The position numbers and the translations under genes were made by a program. The notes under the pieces were generated by a model. It was not told the origin of the DNA, made no database searches, and was given only the letters and a program-made list of their open reading frames with translations. Source: Rhizophagus prolifer (lineage: Eukaryota > Glomeromycota > Glomeromycetes > Glomerales > Glomeraceae). Taken from it: DNA of 64,000 bases. The stretch lies in assembly GCA_019425655.1 (NCBI GenBank), contig NQWY01024832.1, positions 1-64,000 of the forward strand, read 5' to 3'. Below, one piece after another: positions 28,344 to 37,425 of the stretch (the first letter of the stretch is position 1; the number at the start of each line of letters is the position of its first letter).

Positions 28344-29489
28344 ATGAGATTTATTGTTGCCAGTGGCGATTTGCAGAAAGCTTTACAGACGGTGAGTGGC
28401 GTAATTTCCGGTTCACAATCCAGACCCATTTTGGAGAATTTTCTTTTCGAGCTAGACCAGAACTTATTGACAGTGACGGCTTCTGACGGAGAAACGACAC
28501 TGATTACTTCTCTCGAAGTGAAGTCTGATGACAAAGGAAAATTAGCAGTTCCGGGTAAGATTTTTCAGGATTTTCTGAAAACTTACGGCGAGCAGCCTTT
28601 AACTTTAGTGGTTAAAGATTCCGAGGACGGAAACGGTAGCGTTTTGGAAATTTTGGATGAGAAAGACAACTTTGCTGTGGCATTGGACAATGCTGATGAC
28701 TACCCGGAATTGCCGGAGTTTGATGCGTCTCAGAAAGTAACCATCGGAGGTGGTGTTTTGGCAGAAGCTTTGGCTAACACTTTGTTTGCCACAAGCAATG
28801 ATTCTCTTCGTCCTGTGATGACTGGTGTTTTGTTTCAGTTCAAAGAAGATGAGACCAATTTTGTGTCTACAGATTCTCACAGATTGGTGGTTTACAAAAG
28901 AACAGATATTGTACATCCGGAGACTTTGGAATTCATAATGCCAAAGAAACCGCTGTCGATTTTTAAAAATATCCTGAATAATTCCAACGAAGATGTTGTG
29001 ATCGAATTTAGTGATAATATGGCTAAATTCACATTCGGAAATAATATCTGGATCTGTCGTTTGATTGACGGAAAATATCCAAACTACAATGCGGTAATTC
29101 CGAAAGAAAATCCAAATGTTCTGACCATCAACAGAAGCTTGCTTTTGAGTTCTATCAGAAGAGCATCGATCATGTCCAACAAGTCTACCAATCAGGTAAG
29201 GTTCAAGTTGTCCGGCAACGTTCTTCATCTTCATGCCGAAGATACAGAATACGCAAACAAAGCGGATATGCAGATTCCTTGCGATTATAACGGCGATGAT
29301 ATCAATATCGGCTTCAGTTCAAAATTCCTGACAGAGATGTTATCTGTTTTAGGTTCTGACGATATCACGATGAAAATGTCTCAACCCAACAGACCGGGGA
29401 TTGTAGAACCGGTTGACGGATTAGAAGACAATGAGAGTATCCTGATGCTGTCAATGCCTGTGATAGGCAGGTCTCAAATTTTAGTTTAA
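28344..29489 (+). CDS. dnaN: DNA polymerase III subunit beta (sliding clamp)
   Basis: Sliding clamp of 381 residues, three repeated clamp domains. It shows MRFIVASGDLQKALQTVSGVI at the start, FVSTDSHRLVVYK in the middle, and ends with the conserved VDGLEDNESILMLSMPVI. The gene is monocistronic here and not next to dnaA, as is common in flavobacteria. A dispersed repeat begins 12 nt after its stop. Confidence 0.97.
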   Translation: MRFIVASGDLQKALQTVSGVISGSQSRPILENFLFELDQNLLTVTASDGETTLITSLEVKSDDKGKLAVPGKIFQDFLKTYGEQPLTLVVKDSEDGNGSVLEILDEKDNFAVALDNADDYPELPEFDASQKVTIGGGVLAEALANTLFATSNDSLRPVMTGVLFQFKEDETNFVSTDSHRLVVYKRTDIVHPETLEFIMPKKPLSIFKNILNNSNEDVVIEFSDNMAKFTFGNNIWICRLIDGKYPNYNAVIPKENPNVLTINRSLLLSSIRRASIMSNKSTNQVRFKLSGNVLHLHAEDTEYANKADMQIPCDYNGDDINIGFSSKFLTEMLSVLGSDDITMKMSQPNRPGIVEPVDGLEDNESILMLSMPVIGRSQILV

Positions 29490-29500
29490 AAATCATAAAT

Positions 29501-29602
29501 TTTTGGGCAGCTTTTCCGCCTTCCGTTCCCAATCTTTTTTACCAAAGCTTTTTCGGCCACAAAAAAAGGATTTCACTCAAGTCGGGCTGCTGCAATTCAA
29601 TG
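29501..29602 (+). repeat. Dispersed intergenic repeat A, copy 1
   Basis: Begins TTTTGGGCAGCTTTTCCGCC and ends TCACTCAAGTCGGGCTGC followed by TGCAATTCAATG. The same ends occur at 44341-44453 and 60939-61035. The middle part differs in each copy. Confidence 0.7.
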
Positions 29603-29657
29603 TTTAAAGTAATCTTATTCGAGTTAACGCCTTTGTGAACTTAAATAGGTTTTAAAT

Positions 29658-29689
29658 AAAAATCTTTGTGCACTTTGTGTTCAAAAAAT
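29658..29689 (+). repeat. CTTTGTG-type repeat B before pheT
   Basis: AAATCTTTGTGCACTTTGTG followed by TTCAAAAAA, 16 nt before the pheT ATG. Related copies precede argC, argD and the carbamoyltransferase gene. Confidence 0.6.
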
Positions 29690-29704
29690 TCAAATATAAA
29701 AAGA

Positions 29705-32104
29705 ATGAAAATTTCTAATAATTGGCTTAAAGATTATATCAAAACAGACCTTAATTCTGACAAAATCAGCGCATACCTTACCGATATTGGTTTGGAAGTA
29801 GAAGGTGTTGATCAATTCGAAAGCATAAAAGGAAGTCTGGAAGGAATTGTCGTAGGCAAAGTTTTGACTTGCGAAAAACATCCGAATGCCGATAAATTAA
29901 GCAAAACAACTGTTGATATTGGAAACGGAAAAGTTTTGGAAATTGTTTGTGGAGCACCTAACGTTGCAGCAGGACAAACTGTACCAGTTGCCGTAGTTGG
30001 AACAAAAATCTATGCAAAAGACGGAAACCCTTTCGAAATTAAAAAAGCTAAAATCCGCGGCGAAGTTTCCGAAGGGATGATTTGCGCCGAAGACGAATTA
30101 GGCTTGAGCGATGACCACGCCGGAATTATGGTTTTGGACGAAACAAAATTCGAAGTTGGAAAACCATTGGCCGATTATTTTGAATTAACGAATGATGAGG
30201 TTTATGAAATTGGTTTAACGCCAAACAGAACCGATGCCATGTCACATTATGGTGTTGCGAGAGATCTACAGGCATTCCTTATTTCAAATGATTTGAAATC
30301 TCAGTTTGAAAAAGTGACTTCTGTTGCTTTGAATATAGAAGGTTCTCACGATTTCAAATTAGAAGTTGAAAATTCTGAACTGACTCCGAGATATTTAGGC
30401 GCTGTGATTGAAAATGTTGAGATCAAAGATTCGCCAAATTGGTTGAAAAACAGGCTGAAAGCTATTGGGCTTTCACCAATTAATAATGTTGTAGATATTA
30501 CCAATTATATCCTTCATGGGCTTGGACAGCCGCTTCACGCTTTTGATGCGGATAAAATTACTGGTAAAACTGTAAAAGTGGGAACGGTAAAGGCTGGAAC
30601 CAAATTTAAAACTCTCGATGGTGTTGAGAGAACTTTGAACGGTTCCGAAATCATTATCAAAGACGGCAAAGACAAGCCGATGTGTATTGCCGGAGTTTTC
30701 GGTGGAAGTGAAAGTGGCGTTTCATCCGAAACCAAAACGATTTTCCTGGAAAGCGCTTATTTCAATCCGGTGGCGATCAGAAAAGCATCCAAACTTCACG
30801 GACTTAATACGGATGCGTCTTTCCGTTTCGAGAGAGGTGTTGACCCAAATAATGCGAGAACTGCTTTGACTCATGCTATCAATTTGATTCAGGAATTAGC
30901 TGGCGGAAAATTAGTTGGCGAGATTCTGGAACATTACCCTGAGAAAATCAAAGATCATTATGTGGTTTTCAGATATTCGAAATTAGATCAGATTCTTGGC
31001 GCTAAGATCCACAGAGAAAAAGTAAAAGAAATTCTAAAATCTCTGGATATTCAGATTCTTAACGAGATCCAGAATGGTTTGGAATTATCGGTTCCGGTTT
31101 ACAGAGCGGATGTAACCAGAGAAATCGATGTTATCGAAGAAGTATTGAGAATATACGGTTACAACAAAATCGATGCACCTAAGAAGATCTCTTTCACACC
31201 GGTGAAATTGAGTTTCGATGATCAGGATGCTTTGGAAAATTCCTGGGCAAGAACATTACAATCCAATGGTTTTCACGAGGTAATGAACAATTCACTTCGT
31301 TCTGTAAAAGATGAAACTGATGCTGTGAAGTTATTGAATCCTTTGAGTAATGATTTAGCATTTATGAGAAAGTCTTTGCTGGAGGGACTTTTGGAAAATG
31401 CAATTTACAATATCAACAGAAAATCATCTGACATTAAGTTTTTCGAATTAGGAAAAATTTATCATAAAAAAGAAAAATACGAAGAAAGAAAGCAATTAGC
31501 AATTCTGACATCGGGAAGGGAAGTAGCGGAAAACTGGCTTCAACCAAAAAGTGCGACAGATTTCTACTATTTGAAAGCTTACGTCAAAGTTCTTTTGGAA
31601 AAACTAAATCTTGAACTTCACGAATCTGCGTTAGAAGACCAGCGTTTTTCTGATGCTTTGGAAATAAAATCCGGCGATAAAACGTTGGCAAGGTTAGGAA
31701 AAGTTTCTCCGGAAATGTTGAAGGATTTTGATATCAGTCAGGAAGTTTTCTATGCAGAAATCGAACTGGAAAATTGCCAGACATTGAGAACAAAAGAAAA
31801 TCTGAAATTCATCGATATTCCGAAGTTCAACAAAATCAGAAGAGATTTGGCTTTGCTAGTGGATAAAACCATTACTTATGCAGAATTATATGAGCTCGCA
31901 AAATCTAACAAGTCACCGTTCCTGAAAAATGTTAATCTGTTTGATGTTTACGAAGGGAAAAACCTTCCGGAAGGCAAAAAATCCTATGCTTTAAGTTTTG
32001 AACTTCTGAATGAAGAAAAAACCTTGGAAGACAAAGACATCACAGAAGTAATGAACTCTCTTATCAAATCTTTTGAAAAAGAATTCAAGGCTGAATTAAG
32101 ATAA
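29705..32104 (+). CDS. pheT: Phenylalanyl-tRNA synthetase beta subunit
   Basis: A 799-residue subunit that, with PheS, charges tRNA-Phe; two tRNA-Phe genes lie 10 kb upstream. From the ATG at 29705 the protein starts MKISNNWLKDYI. An EMAP/OB-type tRNA-binding domain lies at about 40-150 (GKVLTCEKHPNADKLSKT). Then come the B3/B4 editing domain and B5 region (VPVYRADVTREIDVIEEV), and a C-terminal FDX-ACB anticodon domain (FIDIPKFNKIRRDLALLVD). The frame is open to 29666, but that extension consists of repeat B and is not conserved. Confidence 0.97.
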   Translation: MKISNNWLKDYIKTDLNSDKISAYLTDIGLEVEGVDQFESIKGSLEGIVVGKVLTCEKHPNADKLSKTTVDIGNGKVLEIVCGAPNVAAGQTVPVAVVGTKIYAKDGNPFEIKKAKIRGEVSEGMICAEDELGLSDDHAGIMVLDETKFEVGKPLADYFELTNDEVYEIGLTPNRTDAMSHYGVARDLQAFLISNDLKSQFEKVTSVALNIEGSHDFKLEVENSELTPRYLGAVIENVEIKDSPNWLKNRLKAIGLSPINNVVDITNYILHGLGQPLHAFDADKITGKTVKVGTVKAGTKFKTLDGVERTLNGSEIIIKDGKDKPMCIAGVFGGSESGVSSETKTIFLESAYFNPVAIRKASKLHGLNTDASFRFERGVDPNNARTALTHAINLIQELAGGKLVGEILEHYPEKIKDHYVVFRYSKLDQILGAKIHREKVKEILKSLDIQILNEIQNGLELSVPVYRADVTREIDVIEEVLRIYGYNKIDAPKKISFTPVKLSFDDQDALENSWARTLQSNGFHEVMNNSLRSVKDETDAVKLLNPLSNDLAFMRKSLLEGLLENAIYNINRKSSDIKFFELGKIYHKKEKYEERKQLAILTSGREVAENWLQPKSATDFYYLKAYVKVLLEKLNLELHESALEDQRFSDALEIKSGDKTLARLGKVSPEMLKDFDISQEVFYAEIELENCQTLRTKENLKFIDIPKFNKIRRDLALLVDKTITYAELYELAKSNKSPFLKNVNLFDVYEGKNLPEGKKSYALSFELLNEEKTLEDKDITEVMNSLIKSFEKEFKAELR

Positions 32105-32126
32105 TTAATTCAAATTTATATAAATC

Positions 32127-32165
32127 AAAATCGGGAAAATCCTCCATCCTCCCGATTTTTTTATT
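32127..32165 (+). terminator. pheT terminator
   Basis: AAAATCGGGA and TCCCGATTTT form a 10-bp stem with a pyrimidine-rich loop and a T-rich tail. Confidence 0.8.
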
Positions 32166-32185
32166 TTTAGCAAAAAATTAAAACC

Positions 32186-33439
32186 GTGAAAAAAATCTTT
32201 ATCTCTTTCCTTTTTGTTGCCGGTTTAGTCTCTTCACAAACGTACAATTGGAGCACATTAAACTTTCCCCCTTCAACTACTGGTCGTTATGACGATGTTT
32301 TCTTTCTTAATGAAAACTTAGGCTGGGCTGCAAGAGGAGGCAATGGAACTGTTTTCAAAACCACAAACGGTGGAACGACCTGGACAGAACAAATTGTTAG
32401 TTCACAAACGGGGCAATACTTCAGGAATATAGAATTTCTGAATGAAAATATCGGTTTTCTGGGAACTCTGAATAATAACTTTTATAAGACGACTAATGGA
32501 GGAACAACGTGGACGAAAGTCAACAATATTTCTCCTTACCCAGCCGCAATCTGTGGACTAGATACAGTTGGATCATCCACGGTTTATGGTTGTGGAGCGT
32601 GGTTTTCTCCAGCTTATGTTATTAAGTCGACAGATTCCGGTAATACTTGGAAGTTTATCGATATGTCAGCTTATGCATCTGCATTGGTCGAAGTTCAGTT
32701 CATTGATGAAAATGTCGGTTTTGTTTCAGGAAGTGACGAACAGGGTGCGGTTATTCTCAAAACGACTGACGGTGGCGACTCCTGGACCAAAATCTACAGT
32801 GCCGGAGAATACGGCGATTACGTTTGGAAACTGCAAATTTTTCCGGATAATAAAATCATTTTCGGTTCGATTGAATCCGAAACTCAAGGCAAATTACTGA
32901 AAACTTTTGACGGCGGATTGACCTGGCAAACCAAAAATTTCCCTGACCCATATGTTCAGGCAGTTGGTTTTGTGTCAACTACGCACGGTTGGATGGGCGG
33001 CCACAATTCAGGTTTTATGGAGACTTTTGATGGTGGTAATACTTGGATTAATAAAAATCTTGGAGGTTCTCTCAACCGTATTTTTTTTGTTAATGGAACC
33101 ACTGCTTTCGCATCAGGAAATCAAATCTATAAAATGACCACAACAGGTTTGTCAACCAATGAGTCAGGCAATGAAAAAGTTGAAAACCTGAAAATAGAAA
33201 TCGTTCCAAATCCGATAAAAGATAAACTAAATTTGAATATTCATTACATTCATTCGGATCATATTATTGTTGGATTATACGATTTGACAGGAAAATTTTT
33301 GGGAAATATTCTAAAAGATGATGTTAGTGGAAAAGGTCTCAAAAAATATTCTCTGGACTTCAAATATCCTACAGGTGAATATCTTTTGGCGGTGCAATCC
33401 AATTTGGGAAGACAGTCTATAAGAATTATTAAGAAATAG
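32186..33439 (+). CDS. Secreted YCF48/BNR-repeat protein with T9SS type A sorting domain
   Basis: A 417-residue exported protein. It starts with GTG and a signal peptide (KKIFISFLFVAGLVSSQ). The body is a beta-propeller of repeated 'KTTNGGTTWTE', 'KTTDGGDSWTK', 'KTFDGGLTWQ' and 'ETFDGGNTW' motifs typical of YCF48/BNR-like sensors of sialidase fold. The C-terminal 80 residues (IEIVPNPIKDKLNLNIHY, GLYDLTGKFLG, FKYPTGEYLLAVQ) are a Por secretion tail, indicating type IX export. No catalytic sialidase residues are recognised, so the function is unknown. Confidence 0.85.
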   Translation: MKKIFISFLFVAGLVSSQTYNWSTLNFPPSTTGRYDDVFFLNENLGWAARGGNGTVFKTTNGGTTWTEQIVSSQTGQYFRNIEFLNENIGFLGTLNNNFYKTTNGGTTWTKVNNISPYPAAICGLDTVGSSTVYGCGAWFSPAYVIKSTDSGNTWKFIDMSAYASALVEVQFIDENVGFVSGSDEQGAVILKTTDGGDSWTKIYSAGEYGDYVWKLQIFPDNKIIFGSIESETQGKLLKTFDGGLTWQTKNFPDPYVQAVGFVSTTHGWMGGHNSGFMETFDGGNTWINKNLGGSLNRIFFVNGTTAFASGNQIYKMTTTGLSTNESGNEKVENLKIEIVPNPIKDKLNLNIHYIHSDHIIVGLYDLTGKFLGNILKDDVSGKGLKKYSLDFKYPTGEYLLAVQSNLGRQSIRIIKK

Positions 33440-33445
33440 TTTTAG

Positions 33446-33527
33446 TAGCTTAATCCCGCTATCCACTATATCTTTTTCTTTTTTGGCAAAAAAAGAAAAA
33501 GGATGCCGTTCCTATCGGGGCTAGGGA
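33446..33527 (+). repeat. Intergenic palindromic repeat with a 13-bp hairpin
   Basis: CTTTTTCTTTTTT (33472-33484) and AAAAAAGAAAAAG (33489-33501) form a perfect hairpin around GGCA, flanked by CCCGCTATCC and GATGCCGTTCCTATCGGGGC. The purine/pyrimidine hairpin recurs in the repeat at 60939-61035. It may serve as terminator of the gene upstream. Confidence 0.55.
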
Positions 33528-33577
33528 TTTTGTCAACCATAGTCTCTAATTCAAAATCATTCCAAACATAGTTTTCG

Positions 33578-33585
33578 TAACTTTG
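33578..33585 (+). promoter_or_regulatory. hemN -7 element (leaderless arrangement)
   Basis: TAACTTTG ends 5 nt before the hemN ATG (CAGCG between). Confidence 0.45.
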
Positions 33586-33590
33586 CAGCG

Positions 33591-34908
33591 ATGAATTCTT
33601 TAGTTGACAAATACAATATTCCAGGTCCGCGTTATACGTCTTATCCTACTGTTCCTTATTGGAATGAGGCAGATTTTACGCCAGAACTTTGGAAAAAATC
33701 CGTAATTAAATCCTTTTCTGAAAGCAATGCCCAAGAAGGGATTTCCATTTACATTCACCTGCCTTTTTGCGAAGCACTTTGTACATTTTGTGCTTGTCAT
33801 AAAAGGATTACGAAGCAGCATTCTGTAGAAATTCCTTATTTGGAAAGTGTCTTGAAAGAATGGAGATTATATCTTGAATTATTCAATGAAAAACCGAAGC
33901 TGAAAGAACTTCATTTGGGTGGTGGAACGCCGACTTTTTTCTCTCCGGAAAATCTGAAAATACTTTTACAAGGGATTTTCGATACAGTTGAAATTGCAGA
34001 AGAACAGGAATTCAGTTTTGAAGGTCATCCGAATAATACGACTCGGGAACATCTTCAGACTTTATTTGATTTAGGGTTTAATAGAGTGAGTTTTGGTGTT
34101 CAGGATTATGATCCAAAAGTTCAGAAAGCAATCAACAGGATTCAGCCTTTTGAGAATGTGAAAAATGTAACCGAATGGGCAAGAGAAATTGGCTATAAAG
34201 GAATCAGCCACGATTTGGTTTTCGGATTGCCGCATCAGACTTGGGAAGCCACCGAATATACGATTAGAAAAACTTTGGAGTTAAAACCAGACCGTTTGGC
34301 TTTTTATTCATATGCACACGTTCCTTGGGTGAAAGGTGTTGGACAAAGAGGTTTTGACGAAAGTGATCTGCCAACTGGCGATGAGAAAAGAAGATTGTAC
34401 GAAGACGGGAAAAAACTCTTAGAAGAACTCGGTTATATTGAGATTGGAATGGATCATTTTGCTTTGGAACATGATGACCTTTATCAATCATTGATTCAGA
34501 AGAAGCTGCACCGTAATTTTATGGGCTACACTTCCAGCAAGACTCAATTGATGATTGGATTGGGAATGTCAGCGATTTCCGATTCCTGGTATGCTTTTGC
34601 GCAGAATGCAAAAACGGTGGAAGAGTATCAGAAGATTGTTGAAGAAGGCGAGATTCCGGTTTTCCGGGGACATATTTTGGATGGTGAAGATTTGACGATT
34701 AGAAAACATATTCTGAATCTGATGTGTCAGTTGGAAACGAGCTGGGATTTACAAACTTCATTTCCCAGACGGTTTGGTAGAAATCTCCGACAATCAAATT
34801 AAAATCACAGAAAAAGGAAGAGCTTTTACACGAAATGTGGCAATGGTTTTCGACCTCAGAATGATGAGAAACAAACCAGAAACCAGGATTTTCTCGATGA
34901 CGATATAA
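33591..34908 (+). pseudogene. hemN: Oxygen-independent coproporphyrinogen III oxidase, frame broken near the 3' end
   Basis: Radical-SAM enzyme of anaerobic haem synthesis. The first frame (33591-34802, 403 aa) carries the iron-sulfur motif CEALCTFC (Cys60, Cys64, Cys67), the TSYPTVPYW start, HLGGGTPTFFSPE and GISHDLVFGLPHQTW, and is intact up to LNLMCQLETSWDL (about residue 387). The family's C-terminal end (DGLVEISDNQIKITEKGRAF and on to FSMTI) is encoded in another frame and stops at 34908. The break lies at about 34755-34775. The stretch usually found between the two parts also seems too short, so a deletion with frameshift, or an assembly error, is likely. The catalytic core remains. Confidence 0.85.
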
Positions 34909-34912
34909 TGAA

Positions 34913-34944
34913 TTAAAAGAAGTTTTAGTAACTTCTTTTTTTAT
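34913..34944 (+). terminator. hemN terminator
   Basis: AAAAGAAGTT and AACTTCTTTT form a stem with a short loop, followed by TTTATT. Confidence 0.75.
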
Positions 34945-34961
34945 TTTAAATAAGATTGAAA

Positions 34962-35792
34962 ATGAATTTAATCCAACAAAAAAACATCATTCTCAAAAGT
35001 TCCAGAGAATTTTTGGCTGATGCAATTTTTCCTGATTCTGGTGAAAAGCTTCCTCTAACCATTTTTGTTCACGGCTACAAAGGTTACAAAGATTGGGGCG
35101 CTTGGGAATTGATGGGAGAGAAGTTTGCGAAAGCTGGATTTTATTTTGTTAAGTTCAATTTTTCACATAACGGAACTACAATTGAGAGTCCTGACGAATT
35201 TGCAGACTTGGAAGCGTTTGGAGAAAATAATTATTCTAAGGAATTGGAAGATTTGGAAATGGTTATCAATCATTTCAAAAACCAAAAAGAAGTTGATGTT
35301 GATGAAATTATTTTGTTAGGCCACAGCCGAGGTGGCGGAATTTCTATCATCAAAGCTTATGAAAATCAATCGATTTCTAAATTGATTACTTTAGCCAGCG
35401 TTTCCACACTTGACAGATTTCCGGAAAATGAAGCTTTTGAAAACTGGAAAAATGATGGCGTCTATTTTGTCGAAAATGCGAGAACGAAACAGAAAATGCC
35501 ACATTATTTTCAGTTTTTTGAAGATTATGAAAATAATAAAGAGAGATTTGATGTTGAAAATGCTTGTAAAAATTTGACAATTCCAAGTCTGTTCATTCAC
35601 GGTTCTGTTGATGAATCTGTTCAGTTAAATCATTCTGAAAACCTTCATCATTGGACGAAGGGTTCTCAACTGAAAATCATCGACAATGCCAATCATACTT
35701 TCGGCGCAAAAGAACCATGGGAAAGTCATTCTCTTCCAAAAGAATTACATGAGGCTGTTGAAACTTGTATCAATTTTTTGAAAAAGAATTAA
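34962..35792 (+). CDS. Alpha/beta hydrolase (dienelactone hydrolase/BAAT-like)
   Basis: A 276-residue cytoplasmic hydrolase. The oxyanion region is TIFVHGYKGYKDWG, the nucleophile elbow is GHSRGGG (serine), and a likely acid and histidine are in HGSVDESVQ and NANHTFGAK. No signal peptide. Substrate unknown; esterase or peptidase activity is possible. ATG at 34962 is preferred to the TTG at 34956. Its TAA lies within the same TTAA as the stop of the convergent gene downstream. Confidence 0.85.
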   Translation: MNLIQQKNIILKSSREFLADAIFPDSGEKLPLTIFVHGYKGYKDWGAWELMGEKFAKAGFYFVKFNFSHNGTTIESPDEFADLEAFGENNYSKELEDLEMVINHFKNQKEVDVDEIILLGHSRGGGISIIKAYENQSISKLITLASVSTLDRFPENEAFENWKNDGVYFVENARTKQKMPHYFQFFEDYENNKERFDVENACKNLTIPSLFIHGSVDESVQLNHSENLHHWTKGSQLKIIDNANHTFGAKEPWESHSLPKELHEAVETCINFLKKN

Positions 35793-36256
35793 TTTTTCTT
35801 TTTGATCAGGTTGTTATTTTCTATCCAGCGTTTGCTGGTGTTGATGTCTTTCAGATACCAAATGTCATTAGCATTCATCAGATAAAGGCTGTAAATAATT
35901 GGTATAGCAATCTGTTTCCCTTCCAGATAATTGGCTCTTACCGAGATAGCATTTTTTTTGCGGATAAAATCCCCTGAAAATATGTTGGAATAACTTTGTC
36001 CAGTCGCTTTGTCATCAATCAGCTCGATGAGTGTAAGGCTGTTGTCAGCATTAAACTGTAGAATATGACGCTCCGAATGGTCTTCAAAATCTTCTACCAA
36101 AACAAATTTTTTATTGCTAATGGTATATCCTGAAGCATCCTTCATCTTTTTATGTTTATTTTCGATCTTTTCCAGGATGTCATTGACCGCTGAAAAATTC
36201 TGAGAATAAAAATAAACCGAAGAAATCAAACTGAATAAGAGAAATAATTTTTTCAT
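35789..36256 (-). CDS. Hypothetical exported protein
   Basis: A 155-residue protein with a clear signal peptide (KKLFLLFSLISSVYFYSQ). The mature part is mixed alpha/beta with no motif I recognise: an N-terminal helical stretch (VNDILEKIENKHKKMKD) and then beta-rich sequence with LQFNADNSLTLIELID. No lipobox and no T9SS tail, so probably periplasmic. Monocistronic; convergent with the hydrolase gene, sharing the TTAA stop. Confidence 0.75.
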   Translation of the reverse strand: MKKLFLLFSLISSVYFYSQNFSAVNDILEKIENKHKKMKDASGYTISNKKFVLVEDFEDHSERHILQFNADNSLTLIELIDDKATGQSYSNIFSGDFIRKKNAISVRANYLEGKQIAIPIIYSLYLMNANDIWYLKDINTSKRWIENNNLIKKKN

Positions 36257-36340
36257 TTTTTATGTGTCTTGTTTACAAAATAAGTTATTGTAAATTGGAT
36301 ACACAAATCTTTGACCAAAAATAATCAGACGTTTTTTAAT

Positions 36341-36348
36341 TATCTTTG
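36341..36348 (+). promoter_or_regulatory. queD -7 element (leaderless arrangement)
   Basis: TATCTTTG ends 4 nt before the ATG at 36353 (CAAA between). Confidence 0.5.
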
Positions 36349-36352
36349 CAAA

Positions 36353-36796
36353 ATGATACGGATTACAAAAATTTTCAATTTCGAGACAGCTCACGTTCTT
36401 TACAATTATGACGGAAAATGCAAGAATATGCATGGTCATTCTTACAAATTATTTGTTACGGTAAAAGGTAATCCTATCGATAATCTGGATGACCATAAAA
36501 ACGGAATGGTTGTCGATTTTGGTGATATCAAAAAAATTGTAAAAGAAGAAATTGTAGATGTTTGGGATCATGCAGTTTTGGTAAATGGCGTTTCTCCACA
36601 CAAATCTCTTGGTGAAAATCTGCGAAACGAAGGACACAAAGTGATTTTCTGTAATTACCAGCCAACATGCGAAAATATGCTTTATGATATTGCCTCAAAA
36701 ATAAAATCAAAACTTCCCAACCATGTTCAATTGGCATATCTTAAGCTTCATGAGACAGAAAATTCTTATGGAGAATGGTTAGCTGAGGAAAACTAA
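36353..36796 (+). CDS. queD: 6-carboxytetrahydropterin synthase
   Basis: A 147-residue PTPS-family zinc enzyme of queuosine synthesis, converting dihydroneopterin triphosphate to 6-carboxytetrahydropterin. Zinc ligands are His14 (NFETAH), His27 and His29 (MHGHS). The catalytic Cys23 sits in GKCKNMHGH, with DHAVL and HETENSYGEW completing the site. The frame is open to 36311, but a -7 element lies directly before the ATG at 36353 and the conserved protein begins there. The eukaryotic-type PTPS reaction is an alternative but less likely. Confidence 0.93.
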   Translation: MIRITKIFNFETAHVLYNYDGKCKNMHGHSYKLFVTVKGNPIDNLDDHKNGMVVDFGDIKKIVKEEIVDVWDHAVLVNGVSPHKSLGENLRNEGHKVIFCNYQPTCENMLYDIASKIKSKLPNHVQLAYLKLHETENSYGEWLAEEN

Positions 36797-36802
36797 CATA
36801 GT

Positions 36803-36833
36803 TTTGCTATTTGCTGAATTTTTCTTAAAATTG
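36803..36833 (+). promoter_or_regulatory. Promoter of the outer-membrane beta-barrel gene
   Basis: TTTG (36803-36806), 19 bp, TAAAATTG (36826-36833; one mismatch to TAnnTTTG), 20 nt before the ATG. Confidence 0.45.
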
Positions 36834-36853
36834 CAGCCTTAAATTAATAAACT

Positions 36854-37372
36854 ATGAAAAAACTATTTTTAGTTGGTGCTTTGTCACTTTTTGGAGCTAT
36901 GAACGCTCAGTCGGCTAAGTTTGGGCTTAACGCAGGTATGCTGACAGGGTTTGCAAAAGCAAAAGTCCCTGGTTATAGTGAGACAGATTCTTCTACAGGA
37001 TTTTATGTTGGAGCTTTGGTAGAAATTAAGTTTGGAAGTTTTGCGATTCAGCCTGCAGTTAACTATGCTAATATTAGTGATGGAAGCGGGTTGCAAATTC
37101 CTGTAATGTTAAAATATTACGCTATTCCAAAATTGAATTTTCAATTTGGTCCCCAGTTTTTATTTGATTTGGAAGATACACCGGCGGGTTATGAAAATTT
37201 TTATAATAAAACAAATTTTGGACTGGCAGTCGGAGCAGGTTTTGATTTTACGTCTAGCTTATTTGCTGAAGCAAGATATTCTTTCCAGGTAAATAATCAT
37301 CTCAAAGATGCGCCTTCAGGATATGCATTAAAAGCTAATTATTTTAATCTTGGTTTAGGTTATAAATTTTAA
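36854..37372 (+). CDS. Outer-membrane beta-barrel protein (porin/OmpA-like barrel)
   Basis: A 172-residue protein with signal peptide (KKLFLVGALSLFGAMNAQ) followed by alternating amphipathic strands: AKFGLNAGMLTGFAK, STGFYVGALVEIKFG, FAIQPAVNYANIS, LNFQFGPQFLFD, NFGLAVGAGFDF, FAEARYSFQVN, and the final NYFNLGLGYKF ending in aromatic Phe as barrel proteins do. About eight strands fit an OmpA/OmpW-sized barrel (PF13568-like). Function unknown. Confidence 0.88.
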   Translation: MKKLFLVGALSLFGAMNAQSAKFGLNAGMLTGFAKAKVPGYSETDSSTGFYVGALVEIKFGSFAIQPAVNYANISDGSGLQIPVMLKYYAIPKLNFQFGPQFLFDLEDTPAGYENFYNKTNFGLAVGAGFDFTSSLFAEARYSFQVNNHLKDAPSGYALKANYFNLGLGYKF

Positions 37373-37394
37373 TCCAATCCAGAATTATATAAAA

Positions 37395-37425
37395 TAAAAA
37401 ACCTCGCAACATTGAGGTTTTTTTA
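37395..37425. terminator. Bidirectional terminator between convergent genes
   Basis: AAAACCTC and GAGGTTTT form an 8-bp stem with an A-rich 5' side and a T-rich 3' side, serving the barrel gene (+) and the NamZ-like gene (-). Confidence 0.75.

Noticed and set aside
29666-29704. Upstream start for pheT
   Set aside because: The added residues come from repeat B; the family start is MKISNNWLKDYI at 29705.
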